Of a stretch of DNA of 64,000 nt, positions 12,601 to 27,600 are shown piece after piece (the first letter of the stretch is position 1; each line of letters opens with the position of its first letter). This DNA is from Rhipicephalus microplus (lineage: Eukaryota; Arthropoda; Arachnida; Ixodida; Ixodidae): positions 283,927,276 through 283,991,275 of the forward strand of contig NC_134710.1 of assembly GCF_043290135.1 (NCBI RefSeq). Reading direction: 5' to 3'. The position numbers were made by a program, and so were the translations under genes. Under the pieces are notes generated by a model. That model saw nothing but the letters and a program-made list of their open reading frames with translations, was not told the origin of the DNA and did not search any database.

Positions 12601-15600
12601 AATTCAGCAAAATTGACGAATTCAGGCAAATTCATCACATAATGCAAACATGCCATCAAATGCAAGCGCAAAGATTTCTGCCATATAAGTTGAGTGGCAC
12701 TAGTTTTTACGTACACAAGTATGTAGCCTCTACCAGCAGTAAAACATGTCAGTCACTGCCCTTCTCACATCATTAGAGCGCTAACATTTTGTAATCGATG
12801 CACCAAGTTTACAGAGCAACCAGAGAAAGAAACAGGATAGTGAATATGTTTATGTCATTCCATTTGACAAGAACAAGTAAACAGTGTTAAAGTATGAGTA
12901 ATCCATCAGTGACATCTAATGATTGGGATCACTAACCTTCTATGAGACAGGTAGCTCCTGTAAGCACTGGGTGACAATGGAGCCTCGTAAGAACTGAAAA
13001 AACACACAACAATGCCACTTTTAGAATGCACCAGAACATTGAGAGAAATCACAAAATCAAAAAAAAAATTTTAAGGGGTGAAACAAAAGAGGGAAAGAAG
13101 GAAAAATTGGAGACTCACTTTGCTTTCTGGAGATATGGCATTACTGGCTCTTCATCAACGAGGGCCTGAACCATGGGCCAGCTAAACCGATGTTCGGACA
13201 GAACAGGTTCTACAACAGGAACAGGTGCATACAATGAGCACTTTGAAGTGAAATAAGATAAGGCACACATAAAATAGGTTGCAAGCAATGCGAGATTTCA
13301 AATGTGAGAGCATACTGAGTATGTGGCAGAATGTCTACAGACTCTGTGTTCATATAGTAAACTTAAAGTTACCCTGCGCTTACAAGATACAATCACTTAA
13401 TTATTCACTAAAAAATTGGGAAGAAACTGTTGTGCACTTTTTTAAACTGTGTATTGTCTACTTGAGTTGCATACCCAACACTACCCCTGTTTGAATGTTC
13501 TGTAGTAAAACCTTTGAGTCTGCAAGAGCATTTGCAATACATTTTACATACAGATGAATGCCTTTATAAGAGACACTGTTGTAAGAAAGAAATTAGTATA
13601 AGAGACACCAGTATGCCTTCATTGAAATAGAGGTGTTCATAAGAAAATGCATATGTGGTACATGCTTATAAGAGACACCTCATATAAAAGACAAGAATGG
13701 CTCCCTGGTGCATGTCTCTTAGAAAGGGGTTGAACTGTATAATCCAGCCTTTAGTTCAAGATTATAAGTCCTTAGAGTAAGCTAGCACATTCCACATCCC
13801 TTCAGGTACATCCTAATTTTGCCATTAGAAATAATACTAGGTCTGTATTAACATTCTATTTGCCCTTTCTGTTGTACTTTTATTTATGATGAAAAAACCC
13901 TAATGTTTAGTAGCCTAATCTGCATGCATTTTTAAGTATGCTCCAACTTTAAGTGAAATAAAACGTGTGTAGCCCCAGTTGAATGCAACTGCCCTGCATG
14001 CTTAACCATAACACTGGCAGTGAACTTTATGCCATAAAAATAATAAGAAACTTTAGAATTAAGGCCAATAAGCTTTTAGTAATCAAACTAATATAAAATG
14101 CTGACCTTCTTCACGGAAGCTGTTGAGGTCCAGCGGTGGGATGCTGTCTTTGCTCAGAGTGCTGGGGGTGTTCGGTACTGAGCCATCTGCTTCCTCTGGG
14201 CCTCCATTAACCTCCCGCCCACCACATGGTGGATGATAGGGCTCATCAATGTCCGCCATGGGGCGGTCTGCAGAGCCCTCTTCAGCTGCCTCGGCTCGTG
14301 TGCTCTGGTATCGAACATCTTGCAAAAGCAGCTGCACGTACAGAAGACATTGCATTAGGGACCCCTAAGAGCACGACACAAAGAAAAAGCACAGTGACGC
14401 TGCCAAAAGCTTCTACACAGCCAATGTCACTAAGAGCTTGACACCTATGTACTTGAAACACATTTCAAGTACGTTGTTCATCTGGTACAACAGTACTTAA
14501 CGACACAAAGAAAAAGCGCAGTGATGCTGCCAAAAGCTTCTACACAGCCAATTTCACTAAGAGCTTGATACCAATGTACTTGAAACACATTTCAAGTACG
14601 TTATCTGGTACAACAGTACTTTTCTGTGAGTAGTCTATCGAGCGATCTAACGACGTACCATATAAACCGGACTATAGGTAGAGTGGGAATATAGGTCGAC
14701 CCCCCAAGTTCAGGTTACCGAAAAAGAAAAAAAAGGAAAACAACCCAAAAACTGCCGAACCACATTTATTTGCGAATTGGGCGCACCACATCAGGATCGT
14801 CGGAGCTCCCTTCTACCACCATCGCAACTGCTCCTATTCGTCCGACGAAGCACCACTGTCTTCTGAAGACGAGAGTTTGTCGCTGGCCGCCTCCCACAGT
14901 GCATCGTCTTCAGTGCCATCCAGCGAGTTGCTGATGCAACATTTCTTGAAAGAATTTTCCACCAAGGGATCTGGCAAGGAGCGCCAGGCGAAAAGCACCC
15001 AGCCACAAACAGTCGCAAGCGGAGGCCTCTGTAGGCGGCCCGTCGGTGTCTTGGGGTTGTCGCCGGACATCCACTCTTGGTATTCCAGCCGCACTCGGTC
15101 TTTGAACGGCTTGTTTAGTACAACGTCGAGCGGCTGGAGGGTGGACGTCATACCACCTGGTATCACGGCAAGGTCCGTTTTCCCGTCACCGAGTGCGTGT
15201 TTCACTGCATCGGTTAAGTGGCCACGAAACGCATCCAACACCAGCATGCTGCGAAGACGCAGCAGTGCACCTGGCCGACAGTTCCACACCACTCGTATCC
15301 ATTCGTGCATCATGGCCTCGTCCATGTATCCCTTTTTGTTGACGCGAACTACAACACCGGGCGGGAACACTTCCTTCGGCATTGTCTTGCGTTTAAAAAT
15401 GACGAAGGGCGGAAGCTTTCTACCATCTGCCGTGCATGCCAGCATGATGGTGAAGCGCGAGTGCTCGTTGCCAGTGGACAGCAGCTTCACATCCTTGGCG
15501 CCGCGCTGCGCGATCGTGGTCGACGAAGGCATGTCAAACCACACGGGGGTCTCATTGGCGTTGCCAATCTGCCCCATCATGTAGTCGTTCTGCTCCCGAA

Positions 15601-18600
15601 GCCGGTTTACGAAGCGCTGAAAGTTTATGAGGTTGTCCTCGAACTCCTCCGGCAACTTTTGACAGATGGATGTGCGCCGCCGGAGAGAAAATCCTTTGCG
15701 TCCCATAAATCGACGCACCCAAGAGTTCGGTGCACGAAACTCTTCTCTCGTGAGCCAAGCTTCCCGAGTGAGTTCCACAGCTTTCTTGCGAATGGTATCC
15801 ACGGTCACTGGCAGCAAGCGCGCACGAACTTCCCGCACAAAGTCCGCTAGCTTATCCTCCAGCTGCGGATGAACGGCATTTCGTCCACGAAACGACATTT
15901 TTCGAGGATTGAACATCTGCAGCTTCCCTTTCTGCACCCTCCAATAGCGCACGCTTTTTTCCGATACACCAAAGCGGCGCTGAGCAGCCATATTCCCGTT
16001 CGCTTCTGCGAACTCAACAACATCTAGTTTAAACGCAGCTGAGTACTGCCTCCTCGCACCGATTGACATATTCAGTGAACGAAAAAAAAAAGGCCACTAA
16101 AAATGCAGCGCAATGTCAAGCGGAGCGAAAACTCAGAACAGATCAGAAGCAAATCACGAACACAAAGAAAACAGGCTGCGATTGGATTTGGATGCAGATA
16201 TGGCCGCGTCTGGCTTGACAAGCGCATGCAAGCCATATGTTGCCAGACAGCGTCGCACTTTCGGCTAGACGCCGCTATATAAGACGAGGGCATTAGCTTA
16301 TTATTTTATTGAAAATATCTCGACTTATATTCCAGTTTATACGGTACCTGCCTATCACTGCCACGTTGAATGCCTTACAATACATAAAATATAAGCAGTA
16401 TTTTCATGAAAGAAGAGCCAGGCAAAGCTTATGGACAAGCATTTTCATTTTTTGTTACAGTGAATTTCCCGACACACCACCATCACAGAATGCGAAACGA
16501 AGATTGTAAAAGGAGGAAAGCTTAATGCATTCTTAACAACCAGACCTCCACAACCCGTAGTGGCATGATGGCAGATGTACATGCTCAGCAACATTTTACA
16601 TTAACATCCATTCTTAGTGACCTAGTTCTAATAAATGTGAGAATAAATGACAGACAATAAACCGTTTACAATAAAATGTTTCTAACATGTCACTGTTTTA
16701 AAAACAACTACAAGCAAGCGAGTGTAAACATGCAAAATTGCAATCACACATTCAAACAAAGACTTACTTTGCACAACAAGTACAATGTAAGTGTGGCACA
16801 CAGCACGATATTCCCAGAAAGCAGAACACCCTTGTCACTGACCGGTTTAGGTCGTTCTGCATTCCGGCAGGCCTCGTGCCACTCTTGTGAGCTCTCTGGG
16901 CAAGGGCTGGATGGCGTCTCGATTTCACGCCTCTTGGGTTGCGGTGGGTGTGGACTCAAGTCGCGATTTGAGTCATCCCCAGACACCCCAGCTTGACCAT
17001 TGTTCCCAGATGCCATCTGCAGTCAGGTAATTGTGATTAGTCATTATGACGACAAACAAATCATCGCATTATGAGAAGTAGTGGGAAACGACCAAAACTG
17101 CAGTATGTTTGCAAATTACAATGCAGCAGGCAATGTTTGTTGGCAATATAACATGTGTAAAAAAAAAATGCACATAAATAATACTTCCAGTCTACTATTA
17201 AAGCCATAAATTGAAAGCAGTCACATTAAGCATGACTCTCCTTCATCCAAGAGGTGCAATAACGTGAAACAAGTTTGTTTTTAAACATGTAGCTGTTGGT
17301 CATATACTGTAACAGTACAATTGTGTATCAGTCTACAGAGGTCTCACACAAACACATTTCAAGTATGCAACACCAGTCAAGATCCAATTAATAAAGACTT
17401 GTTTATACCAGCTCAAAACAAATCCAGGCTAAGAGCAAACACCAAATGTTTAGGAAGGAAGACCCATTAAGCTAGCACATTTAATCTGCCCAAGCAATCT
17501 CCAGAATCTTCCACAAGAAAGCAACAAGATTCTTGAAGTGTGCTAGGATTAAGTATGATGTGCAATTGTACATTCCCATTAGCTCCGCATGCTCTGGTAG
17601 TTCAGTGCCAGTAGATTTTAGGTGAAGCACCATTTTTTTATTCCTTCAAGCTCAAGCTCACATTTCCTCATGTGGTCAATGAGCCTACAGAGTTGAAGAA
17701 CATGCATAATACAGCAAAAACCTCACTAATTTGAACTCGGTTATTTTGAAATTCCACTTAATTTGAAGGATTTCTGCAGCCCCGTAGTTTTCAATATAAG
17801 TTTGAGCAGATAATTTGAAACAGCGGTCAACACCAGTCCGGTTAATTCGAAAACTTTGTGTGCCATGTGCCCATTTCAGATCCCGATTTCACCACTATGC
17901 CCCAGAAATGGCAGCCCTTAGGAACCACAAGACAGTGCAGTGTAGAGATACTAATGAGTGACAGATGAAGCACCCCAGCCACACTTCTGCCAGCGGCAAA
18001 AAAAAAAGGGGGGGAGGGCGGTCTTGTGAATAATTAGAGTGTACACTTGCATAAAACAAAACGCTTCACTGCACTACAGCGGTGACACGCACGCAGCGCG
18101 TCGCATGCTTTTCGCAACGTCAACTCATCATGATTCATCCATTCTTTCTAAGAATATAACACAGTTACCATAGGTCAACCTGATGCAATTCACGAACCTG
18201 ATGCAATTCACGATGTATGCAAACTTCCCATTGGCAGTTGTTTTAGCAATTCGCGCACTTGCACTGCTGGTGGAGTGCCTGTCTGTAACGCCTACTTCGA
18301 AAACTCAGATAGAAAATTTCAGTCATCATGTTTTTCAACTAAAACACATATCAAATTTGTCACACTGGCCAATATTAAGTGCTTTATTTTACAAGAAAGC
18401 ATGAACAAAGGTCGCACCATGATGCGCTGACGCTGCGAGAAGCAAGTGCCATACTGCCCGCGTGTCACCACTGTGTTGCAGTGAAGCACGTCTTTTCCGC
18501 AAAAGCACATTTTAGCTGATCATGAGACTCTCTCCCCACCCACCCCCGCTGGTAGCAGTGATGCCCGCCGTTCACCCGGCGAAATTGGGCCCTGGCATTG

Positions 18601-21600
18601 AAGGAGAACGTAATCCTTGGAGCTGCGAACTAGCAAGCACAGCAAAAGATTACCTTGATTACTTTCAATAATTCAAAGTTTCTTGCATCCCACTATTTAT
18701 GTTTAATTAATTCGAAAACCCACCTAATTCGAAGATTTTTCACAGTCCCAGTGACTTCTTATTAACAAAGTTTTACTGTATACTGCGACTACACCTTTGT
18801 CAGCTTATTTGCATATCACTGTACAAGGGAGAGTTGAAAAGAAAAAGCTGCGGGTCAGGCAGCCTGACGCACTCTCATTCCTTGTACGTTTGGTCAGTTA
18901 CACACATGGCCATCGCACTCACAGGAGAGTATCCGTGCACCGCTTCCAGTGTTGTTACTTCCTCATGGCTGCTGCATCGACGAGATGCCAATTCTGGCTC
19001 CACACGGAGGCCAGTGGCTGGCCTCTCCTCAGAGCTTGATCGTGGGGCTGGAGTGTCTTCGCCAGAGATCCTGCGCTCCTTGCGCTTACAGCTGCGACCT
19101 GGTATGGCAGCTCCACTTGAGCTTCCTGGGAATGGACAAACAGCGGGGGAATTCAGAAACACACAGGGAGACCGGGGCTGCAATGAAAAAAGTTAGGACA
19201 TGCCACCAAGTGGTCACAAGGTTATTTTACACTCAAACCTCATTGTGACAAATTCGTTTCTACCATGAAAATACTTAAAGTTTTATCCAAAAATTTATTA
19301 TAAACAGTTATTTGTAACTGTATATATAGCAAAGCTATTGGTCACTTACTTTGTTATAACTAATAGCTAGTTATATTTGAATTCGGTACAGTACAATCTT
19401 GTTAATTTGACCTCTGTTAATTCAGAATTCAGGTTAATTCGGCCACGGCATCTGGTCCCGTCCAACATGAACCTTGTTCTATGACTGAAAACTCTCATTA
19501 ATTCAGACAAATTCGGCCGCGCTTTGGTTGATTTCAACGCCTGACTGCGGTTGAGTCACAACGGGGAAGCAGCAGCGGATTCTGTCGGCGAAATCGCGGG
19601 GCCCTTAAACAACTTTGGGATCTGATTGCGGCCTCTGAGATTCAAAACTTTGTCCATGGGTTGTACATCTCGGAGGCTCTAAAAAAAAAAAAAAAAAAAA
19701 AAACCACACACACATGGTGGTCTAAACAACCAAAATGGAAGGCAGTGCATCGCTACTGTTATCAGCAGGCAACCTACAGATTTGCCTTTCCTTTTTTCTT
19801 ACATGTAGAACACGTTTGCGGGATGGATGAGGTGGATTGCTCACCTCTAGTGTGCTTTAAATTATTTATCTGTACGTGATCAATGCCATCTACGGTCTTA
19901 CTGTTTGCTGTTTTTTCAAAAGTTTGCCGGTTTTTATTTCGTTTTTATCACTGTGCATTTTTTGTGGGTGTATGTGTGTGTGTGTGTTTGTGTTGTCTAC
20001 TTCGTGCGCGCGGGCACGTGACCACAATGCGAGTGATGCCGGGATGGCTTCTTCTCCGTCTCCTGCGGCCCCAATTGCCCCAACTCCCGCAGCAAAGAGG
20101 GCGAAGTACGAAGCAAAGGATTTGGCTGCGAATGTGAAAATAATGAAGGCATTGCAAGTGGGAGCATCTCGAAAAGAAGTGGTGGAAAAGTTCAATGTGA
20201 AGATAAGCACGCTGAGCCATTACGTAAAGAACGAAGAGCAGATTATGCAAGCGTATGAGGGGGCATGTTTGGCGACCAAAGAAACAGGCTTCGGGCAGTG
20301 CATCCCAAGCTAGAAGAAGCCCTGTCGTGCTGGATTGCCGTTTCGCACGATGCGCATTTGCCCTTGAGCGGCCCCTTTATCTGCGCATGAGCAAAGAAGT
20401 TCACAGTGACTATGAAAATTGATTCCTTCAGTGCGTCGGAAGGCTGGTTCAACCGCTTCAAGAAGCAACACGGGCTGGTGTTCCGCAACGTGTGTGGTGA
20501 AAGAGATGCGGTTGACGAAAGTGTTGTGCAGGACTGGCGGTCTGGACTATCTGCACGCCTTTCTACGTAGGAGCCATGCAACATTTTCAACGCTGATAAG
20601 ACAGCACTGTTCTATAAGGCTCTGCCTGACAAAACAATCGAGTTTAAGGCGGACCCGTGCGTCGGTGGAAAATGAAGTAAAGAGCGCGTGACAGTTCTTC
20701 TGGCTGCTAACATGGCCGGCACAGAGCGGCTGCCACTGCTGGTGATCGGGAAGGCTGTGAAGCCAAGATGTTTTAAGAATATTAAGCAGCTGCCTGTCGA
20801 CTACCAGTTCAACAGAAAGGCTTGAATGACTGTGTCAGCTCAATTGCCGCTTCGCGGCCAAGGCTCGAAAGGTGTTGTTCGTGCTAGACAACTGTAGTGC
20901 ACACACGAAGGTTTCCAAGCTCGAGAAGATTGAACTGCTATTCCTGCCTCCAAACATAACTGCTTCCCTGCAGCCGATGGACCAGCAAATCGTACAGTTC
21001 GTGAAAAGCCGCAATCGATGGCAGGTACTCGAGCGGACGTTGCTCTTCATGGAGTCAGACAAGCAGTACGAAATAAGCCTGCTAAGTGCAATTCACATGC
21101 TGACATAGGTGTGGAACAACACATCGCATGCAGTAGTCGCAAACTGCTTTAAGCATAGCAGCTTCGTGCACGACGCTGCTGATCTGGTTGTGATGGCCGA
21201 TGAGGAAACCGGCGAAGAGCAGGACGGCCGCTATGTGAGCATCATGCCAGCTGATGTGCCCCTTGGCGATTACTTCGCAATTGACAGCGATGTTGCCGTG
21301 GCCAGCACAGTGACCGACAGCAATATCGTCGCTGAAGTCTTAGATGGCAAAGAGGAATCGGCTGATGAGGACGTCAGTGATGCTGACGAGCATCCACGCA
21401 ACACAATGACGGAGGCTGCGCATGCGTTGGCCATTTTGTAGGACATATGCATGCTTTTCTCGGACAGTGTGCGCGGACTAAGCCACCTGCAGAAACTTTG
21501 CAAAATTGTGACTTCGTCCCACATTGCGTCCGTGAAGCAAACCGCGATCACAGACTTTTTTAAGAAATAATAGTCTGTTGGTGTAGGAGACATTTATTTA

Positions 21601-24600
21601 AGTATTTTGTTCATACTCACGATAATTCGTATCCTCGGTTAATTCGGACATTTTCTGCGGTCCCGTGTAGTCCAAATCAATGCGGTTTTACTGTATATAG
21701 ATATTGAATGTATTTTGCTACCATACTCCCTATAAATGAATGCTTAAAGACAGTCATCGAGGTGGCCCAAGCTTACTTATTTGCAAGATAACATTCTTAC
21801 AAAGTAGCAGGAAAGCAGCAGTTGAATAGCAACCACTGAAATTTCTACTTTCGCTAACAAGTCACTTGCACTAATGCTGCATTTATTGTAGCCGATTCAA
21901 GTTCAATCTGCTTCCTAAACTAAGCCATGCACAAAGCTCAACACAGCACCTACCTTCTTTGGCTGCCCTGTACATGATGGCCTGGTTGCAGCGGTCATCA
22001 ATCAAACTGAAGGAAAGCAACAAGTATTAATGGTTACACAGTTAGTGACAATATAGCTACAATGCATGTAAACATGTATTCACAAGACCGTCTATGGCAA
22101 CAGGAGATTCAAAAGCGACTTCATAGAAGCCAGTTTTTTTTATTCAAGTTTAGAGTGTTGCTTACAGCTTGCATTTCCCTATAACTTGATAGAAATTGAA
22201 TTTTCCAGGTAGAAATGGCTTTCTTAAATGATACTAGGTTTTACTAGCAGGAAATAAACGAACTAAAATTCAAACTTACCAGTTCCTACCACACATATGT
22301 CTACACGAGATAACCTCCCCCCCATTTTTCGCTCATAACTAAAAAAGCAGAAAGCAAGAAATTTAAAAAACACTTCATATAAAAAATAAATAAAGAAGGT
22401 TACTTTCAAAGGAAAGTGAACAGAAAAGTTTTTTTGTGAAGTTAGGCAGATCTGGCACTAACTATTTCACAACCAAGAAAAGAAACCAAAATAAATCACA
22501 CAAAATGTGGCAACATACATAAATGTGCTCGTGACAGGTTGTCAAGAAGTCCCCAAATCTTTGATTTCCCTCTGAATACAGATATAAGTTAATGTACATT
22601 GCAAGTCTACAATGAAAGCATGCACCAAGAAATCAAGAAACCTATACCATCAATGAACTCTGAATAATCAGGCAGCAGACCGAAAACAAAAAGAACATTC
22701 TTTTGAATTCTCGAACCTCCTCGTTTCTTTCCTTCGTTTTATATTTTCCAGGAAAGTTTTCATATTGATGGAACTAGCACTTTTGATATTAGACATTTGA
22801 ACAAACAAGGTTACCATCACTAACATGATCACAGACTGGTACACGACACCCACCTGTCAATCATGAGCGTCGGCACTGCACTAAGCGTATCCTGTTTCAG
22901 CGCCAACATGGCTTCATCCAATGGAGGAATAACAACAGTAAGAGGCTGCATCTGTGAACATGAAATGAAACCACATAGGTTTATGTTGGTGGTATAAAAA
23001 TTTTTTCCAAAGCGTGCAATTTGTTAAAGCCACACCCCCCATATTTACATCTGAAAATTGCTGCAGCTCTTTGTACCTCTTTTTAAATGAGCTTTTGGAA
23101 TATTGGTAGCTATGTTAGAAATACACGACCCCAATCTGCTACCACCACATAAGGATGTTCGAATCACTGCGTAGTGTCATCAACTTTGACAGCCTGTATT
23201 CTAGCCAAGAACGTACGTGCACAGTTCTGTGGGATTCTTGCGACATGTGAGGGCAAAATGCTCATACTTGGCCAAGATTATAATGGCATTTTGTCCTAAA
23301 ATAAGATTCTTTTTGTTGGCAGGAGGTGCCTAAATCTTCAAGGCGAGAAAGGGGTAGGAAAACTTCTGAAGTACGAAGGGAAAGCAAGCATGTCACACAG
23401 CTTGTGCTGACAAAGTTAAAAAACATATTTGCAGTCTGAACTGTTGATGTGAAGCAAGCTGCAATTTAGTTATTTGTAGGGGTGTGCGAATATGAAATTT
23501 TTCAAATACGAATCGAATACGAATATTCATGTTCGAATATCGAATCGAATATCGAATATCAAAGGACAAATGCCTCTACAGTAACAATAATTTAAGATGT
23601 ATTTATCTAAAAAAATACACAACAGCCTGTCTGTTAACACAACATACACTGTTATTTGGAACACAATGCAAGTAATGACTAGCTATTATCATGAAACATA
23701 ATGACTACATATTATCATGGAGGAATATGAGTTGCTCCACATGATCAGGCAGGAGGTGCTCCCTCCGAACAGAGACAACCTCCCCTGCCACTGAAAAGGC
23801 ACGCTCGCTTGGAACTGAAGTGGCTGGTATGGGCAAGTACTTGGGGCAAAGCTTTGCCAGGCTGGGATATCTGAAGGTGCCCACAGCCCGCCACCAGTCA
23901 CATGGGTCACTGTCTTTCTTCAGTAGGGCTTCTTCAGAATACGCTTTAATTTCCCATTCTGAAGTAGACAGTGGTGTACTTGCTACTTGACTATTTGCAA
24001 GATTATCAAATGCACTCCAAACATCAGAGGATGGCTGCACACACTGTTGTGGCTCCTGCACTTTTGCTGCTGGCTGCACGACTTCCACAGCAGGGCATAG
24101 GGCAACATCCTGAAGCACCAGATCTTTTAGCCACACCAACTTTTGTTTGTTGTTTCTGAATACCGTTGACTTGAAGCGTGGGTCCAAAAACATAGCCAAG
24201 CATGCTTCTTTGTCCTCGGTATATAAGGGGAATCTGGTATTGAGAGACCTTGCCAGTTCCTTATGAAAGCCTGTTGTGCCGCTAAAGTTGCTGAGACAAC
24301 TTAGCATACCAAAAATAACTGGTATCTGAGTGGAAAGTGATGGGTATTTGTCTGCACTAGTTATCACAGTTGCATCATATAAGGGCTTCAGTGCATCCAG
24401 ATATTCAAGAGCCTCTTTCCATTCTGCTGAGCAGAGACCATCAATGCTGCTACTTGACGTTGCCAGCTCAACAGAGACAGCCTCCTTCAAGTCCAAAAGG
24501 CGGGACAGCATTAGGTATTGGCTGTTCCACCTCGTATCTACATCTTGCACCAGACGAAGCGGATCCTTGCCCATCTTCTTCTGGTACTCATCTAATCTCT

Positions 24601-27600
24601 TTTGCGCAGACGAGCTGTGCTTATAGTGGCCCACGATGTGCCTCGCTTTCTTGCACAGACGGTCAATTGACGGTGTGTTGGAGATTTCATCGTGAATTGC
24701 TAGCTGCAGGGTGTGGGCGAAACACGCACGCTCAGTCCACAGGAGTGTTGCATCCGTTATCTGTGACGATGTATTTGCGGCAGCCATCCGGTATTTCCCA
24801 TTCCGCGCACATCTCGACAAGCATTTGCGCAATGTTTTCGGCGGAGTGGCTAACAAGTTCCATGTGGCGAGTGTTAAGCGTGAACCGCTTCATCCTAAAA
24901 CTTGGAGTGAGAAGGTGGCAAGTGAAGCTCACATAACTTTCGTTGGCGCGTGATGTCCACATGTCGCTGGTAAAGGTGACTGCAGATGTTCCCCCTTCAA
25001 AAGCACTGCTGAGCTCGTCCTTCACTTTCTTCCGTGTGTCATCAAACAAGCGCAGAACAAGGGTACGTGAAAGCGTGGTGCGCGACGGTAGGCGATAGTT
25101 AGGCACAGCCTCTGCCACGAGTTCCTTAAATCCGCGGTCTTCAACAAAACTATATGGTTGCAAATCAAGCGCTACCATGGCAGCCACCTTGGCATTGAGT
25201 GCGTGAGTTTTCTTTTCTGACAAAGGGTCAGTACGGTGCACAAAATCAAATATCATTGACTGGTCTTTCTCTGGCGCACCTGCTGCAGTCATCCGGTACT
25301 CCTTCATCGCGGTTGGGTGCTGGTTTAGATGGTTAACAAAAGGACTAGTCATACCCGTCGGCATTTTAAGTGTTGCGCCGCATGTCTTGCACTGCGCCAA
25401 CGACGACGATGTCTTCACAAAGTGCTTCCAGAAAGCGCTTCTTTCCCTTCGTTTTGGCACCGTGTCTTGATTATTCCTCCGTTGCGCAGGCGGGTAGTCA
25501 TAACCTCTGCTATCTGCCATGGCACTTATTAACGACGCGAGTCCATCACAGGTTACAAAGGCTCGCGTCAAAACCGCACCATGTGCACCGCACACAAGCT
25601 AGCAGAACTGATCGTAGCGGCTGACAGCACTAGCCAACGCCGCTGACCCTACTAACGTAGCACTGTGCACTACATGGCGCACTACCACTACTCATGCGCT
25701 CTGGTGGCCAGCACAAAAAATATTTATATGCATATACAGATATATAAAACTGAAAGGTCTTTCAACTTTGCTGCTGATTGTTGACCGTCGCTGGCTGACA
25801 TAGTGCCTCCATGCACTTCTGACGCTTATCGCCCCTCTGGGCAACGTTTTAATATCTCTGAACCCAGCGGAAATATTAAAGAAGAGTTATTTACCGCATG
25901 ATAATCCAATCAAATATGCCATATTGTCGAATATTCGAAGTGATTCGAATATTCGAACTTTTCAAATACACTTTTTTCGAACCGAATACGACTAGTGCGA
26001 ATTTAATATTCGACGAATATTCGAAACTTTCGAATATTCGCACACCCCTAGTTATTTTTTAGTTAGGCCAGACCTTTCCTACACAAAATTATGTCCGTGC
26101 ACCCAGTACACTTGGAAAACACGAGTTCCAACAAGAAACAAAACTGAGCTTTCTTGTGGCCTGGTAATGTCAGCATGCATGAGAACCTGCATGCACCCTC
26201 AGGGTTACAGTCCAGCACGTGTCCACTGTACAGACGGCTGCACATTTCATTGCAGTTCATTGCAGCATGTGTAAGAACTCTTACACATGCTGCAACGAAT
26301 TCCAAGTTTTCTCAGATCATTGATGCACTATAAAACATTCACAGGCTCATAATAGACTCACCATCCTTCCGCTGCATTTGCTACTGGTGCTGGCACTTTG
26401 AATATTCATGGTAGCATCGGCTGTACACGAGAGCTCCGCATCACTTTCGAAGATCGAATTATAGTGGTCAATGAAGTATGTCACCACCTGGTTGGTGACA
26501 GCCTGCTCCTTCAAGCCCTGCAGATCTTCACTGAACCTAGTCAGCAAAAGGAAACATGCAAAATACAATGATATTTTGCTGCTTCAAGCATCAAAATAGA
26601 CGCATGGCAGGTAGCACTGCTTTTGGCCTCCTTGCTCAAGAAAACATTAATAAAAAAAATGAAGAGACTGACTTGGAAAGACAGAACTGTATATGAGATT
26701 GTGTCAACAATATGTTGCAAAACAAGCACCCACCTGAAGAGGTTTGGTCCAAAGACAATGCCGAGGGCACTCGGGTTCATGCGTGTGTGCTCCTCCAGCT
26801 CAGCCACCCGGCTCAGGAAATGGCACAGGTACTTGAGCACTGCAAAGTTGCTGGGTGGCAGCTGCTCCACGAGGCATTTGAGGCGCCGTGTGCACTCTTC
26901 TCGGTCATGCACAGTGACTGCAAAGGGGCCATTTGATCCGGTGAGCGCAACTGCAGCAAAAGTATTCATCAGCAGACTGCTGGCAAATGACAGCCTTATC
27001 AGGTGAGAAAGAAAAAAGAATGAGGCAGACAGGCAGAATACAATATCTTGCTTATCAGACTTTAAGTATGTAAAGGCACTTTATTGAGGCATACTCTACT
27101 AGTAAGCACAAGCACAAGTTTGATTCTTTCTGTAGTGGTAGCATTACAATGCAAGAACACAGGATTGCCTCTGTACCGAGTTTCTAGTGTACATTACAAG
27201 CCCTTAGGTGGTCAGCAATAACCTTGAGCCTCGCTGTATAACACCTCGCGAAGCATAGGCGTAGCTGCAATCTAATCCAATCAACTTCCTCTAAAGCCGT
27301 TTTTTTCAGCTGTGAAAACTAATTACTGTGCAATTACCGTAATTACTCGAATCTAACGCGCACTTTTTTTCCGGTTAAGCGAGTTCATAAATCGCATGCG
27401 CGTTAGAATCGAGTACGAACAAAAATTACGGTCAATCTATTGCCATCGGCAAATCCAAAATGGCCGCCCCCTATGTGCGTCGGCATGGCGCGTTGGCCAT
27501 TTCTGCCTATGTGTTTCCCATGTGCGGCACTTCGTACGTGTGCTGAGGAGTTCGTCATCTAGTAGTGCATTAGCATCGACAGTGTGGAAGGGCCGACTCC

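Noticed and set aside
15218..15850. Open frame of 210 codons, plus strand
   Set aside because: It is the shadow of the pogo-type transposase on the opposite strand.
19126..19178. Extended exon 7 using the upstream acceptor near 19178
   Set aside because: The upstream acceptor would put exon 6 and exon 7 out of frame; the internal acceptor at 19126-19127 keeps phase and has a better pyrimidine tract.
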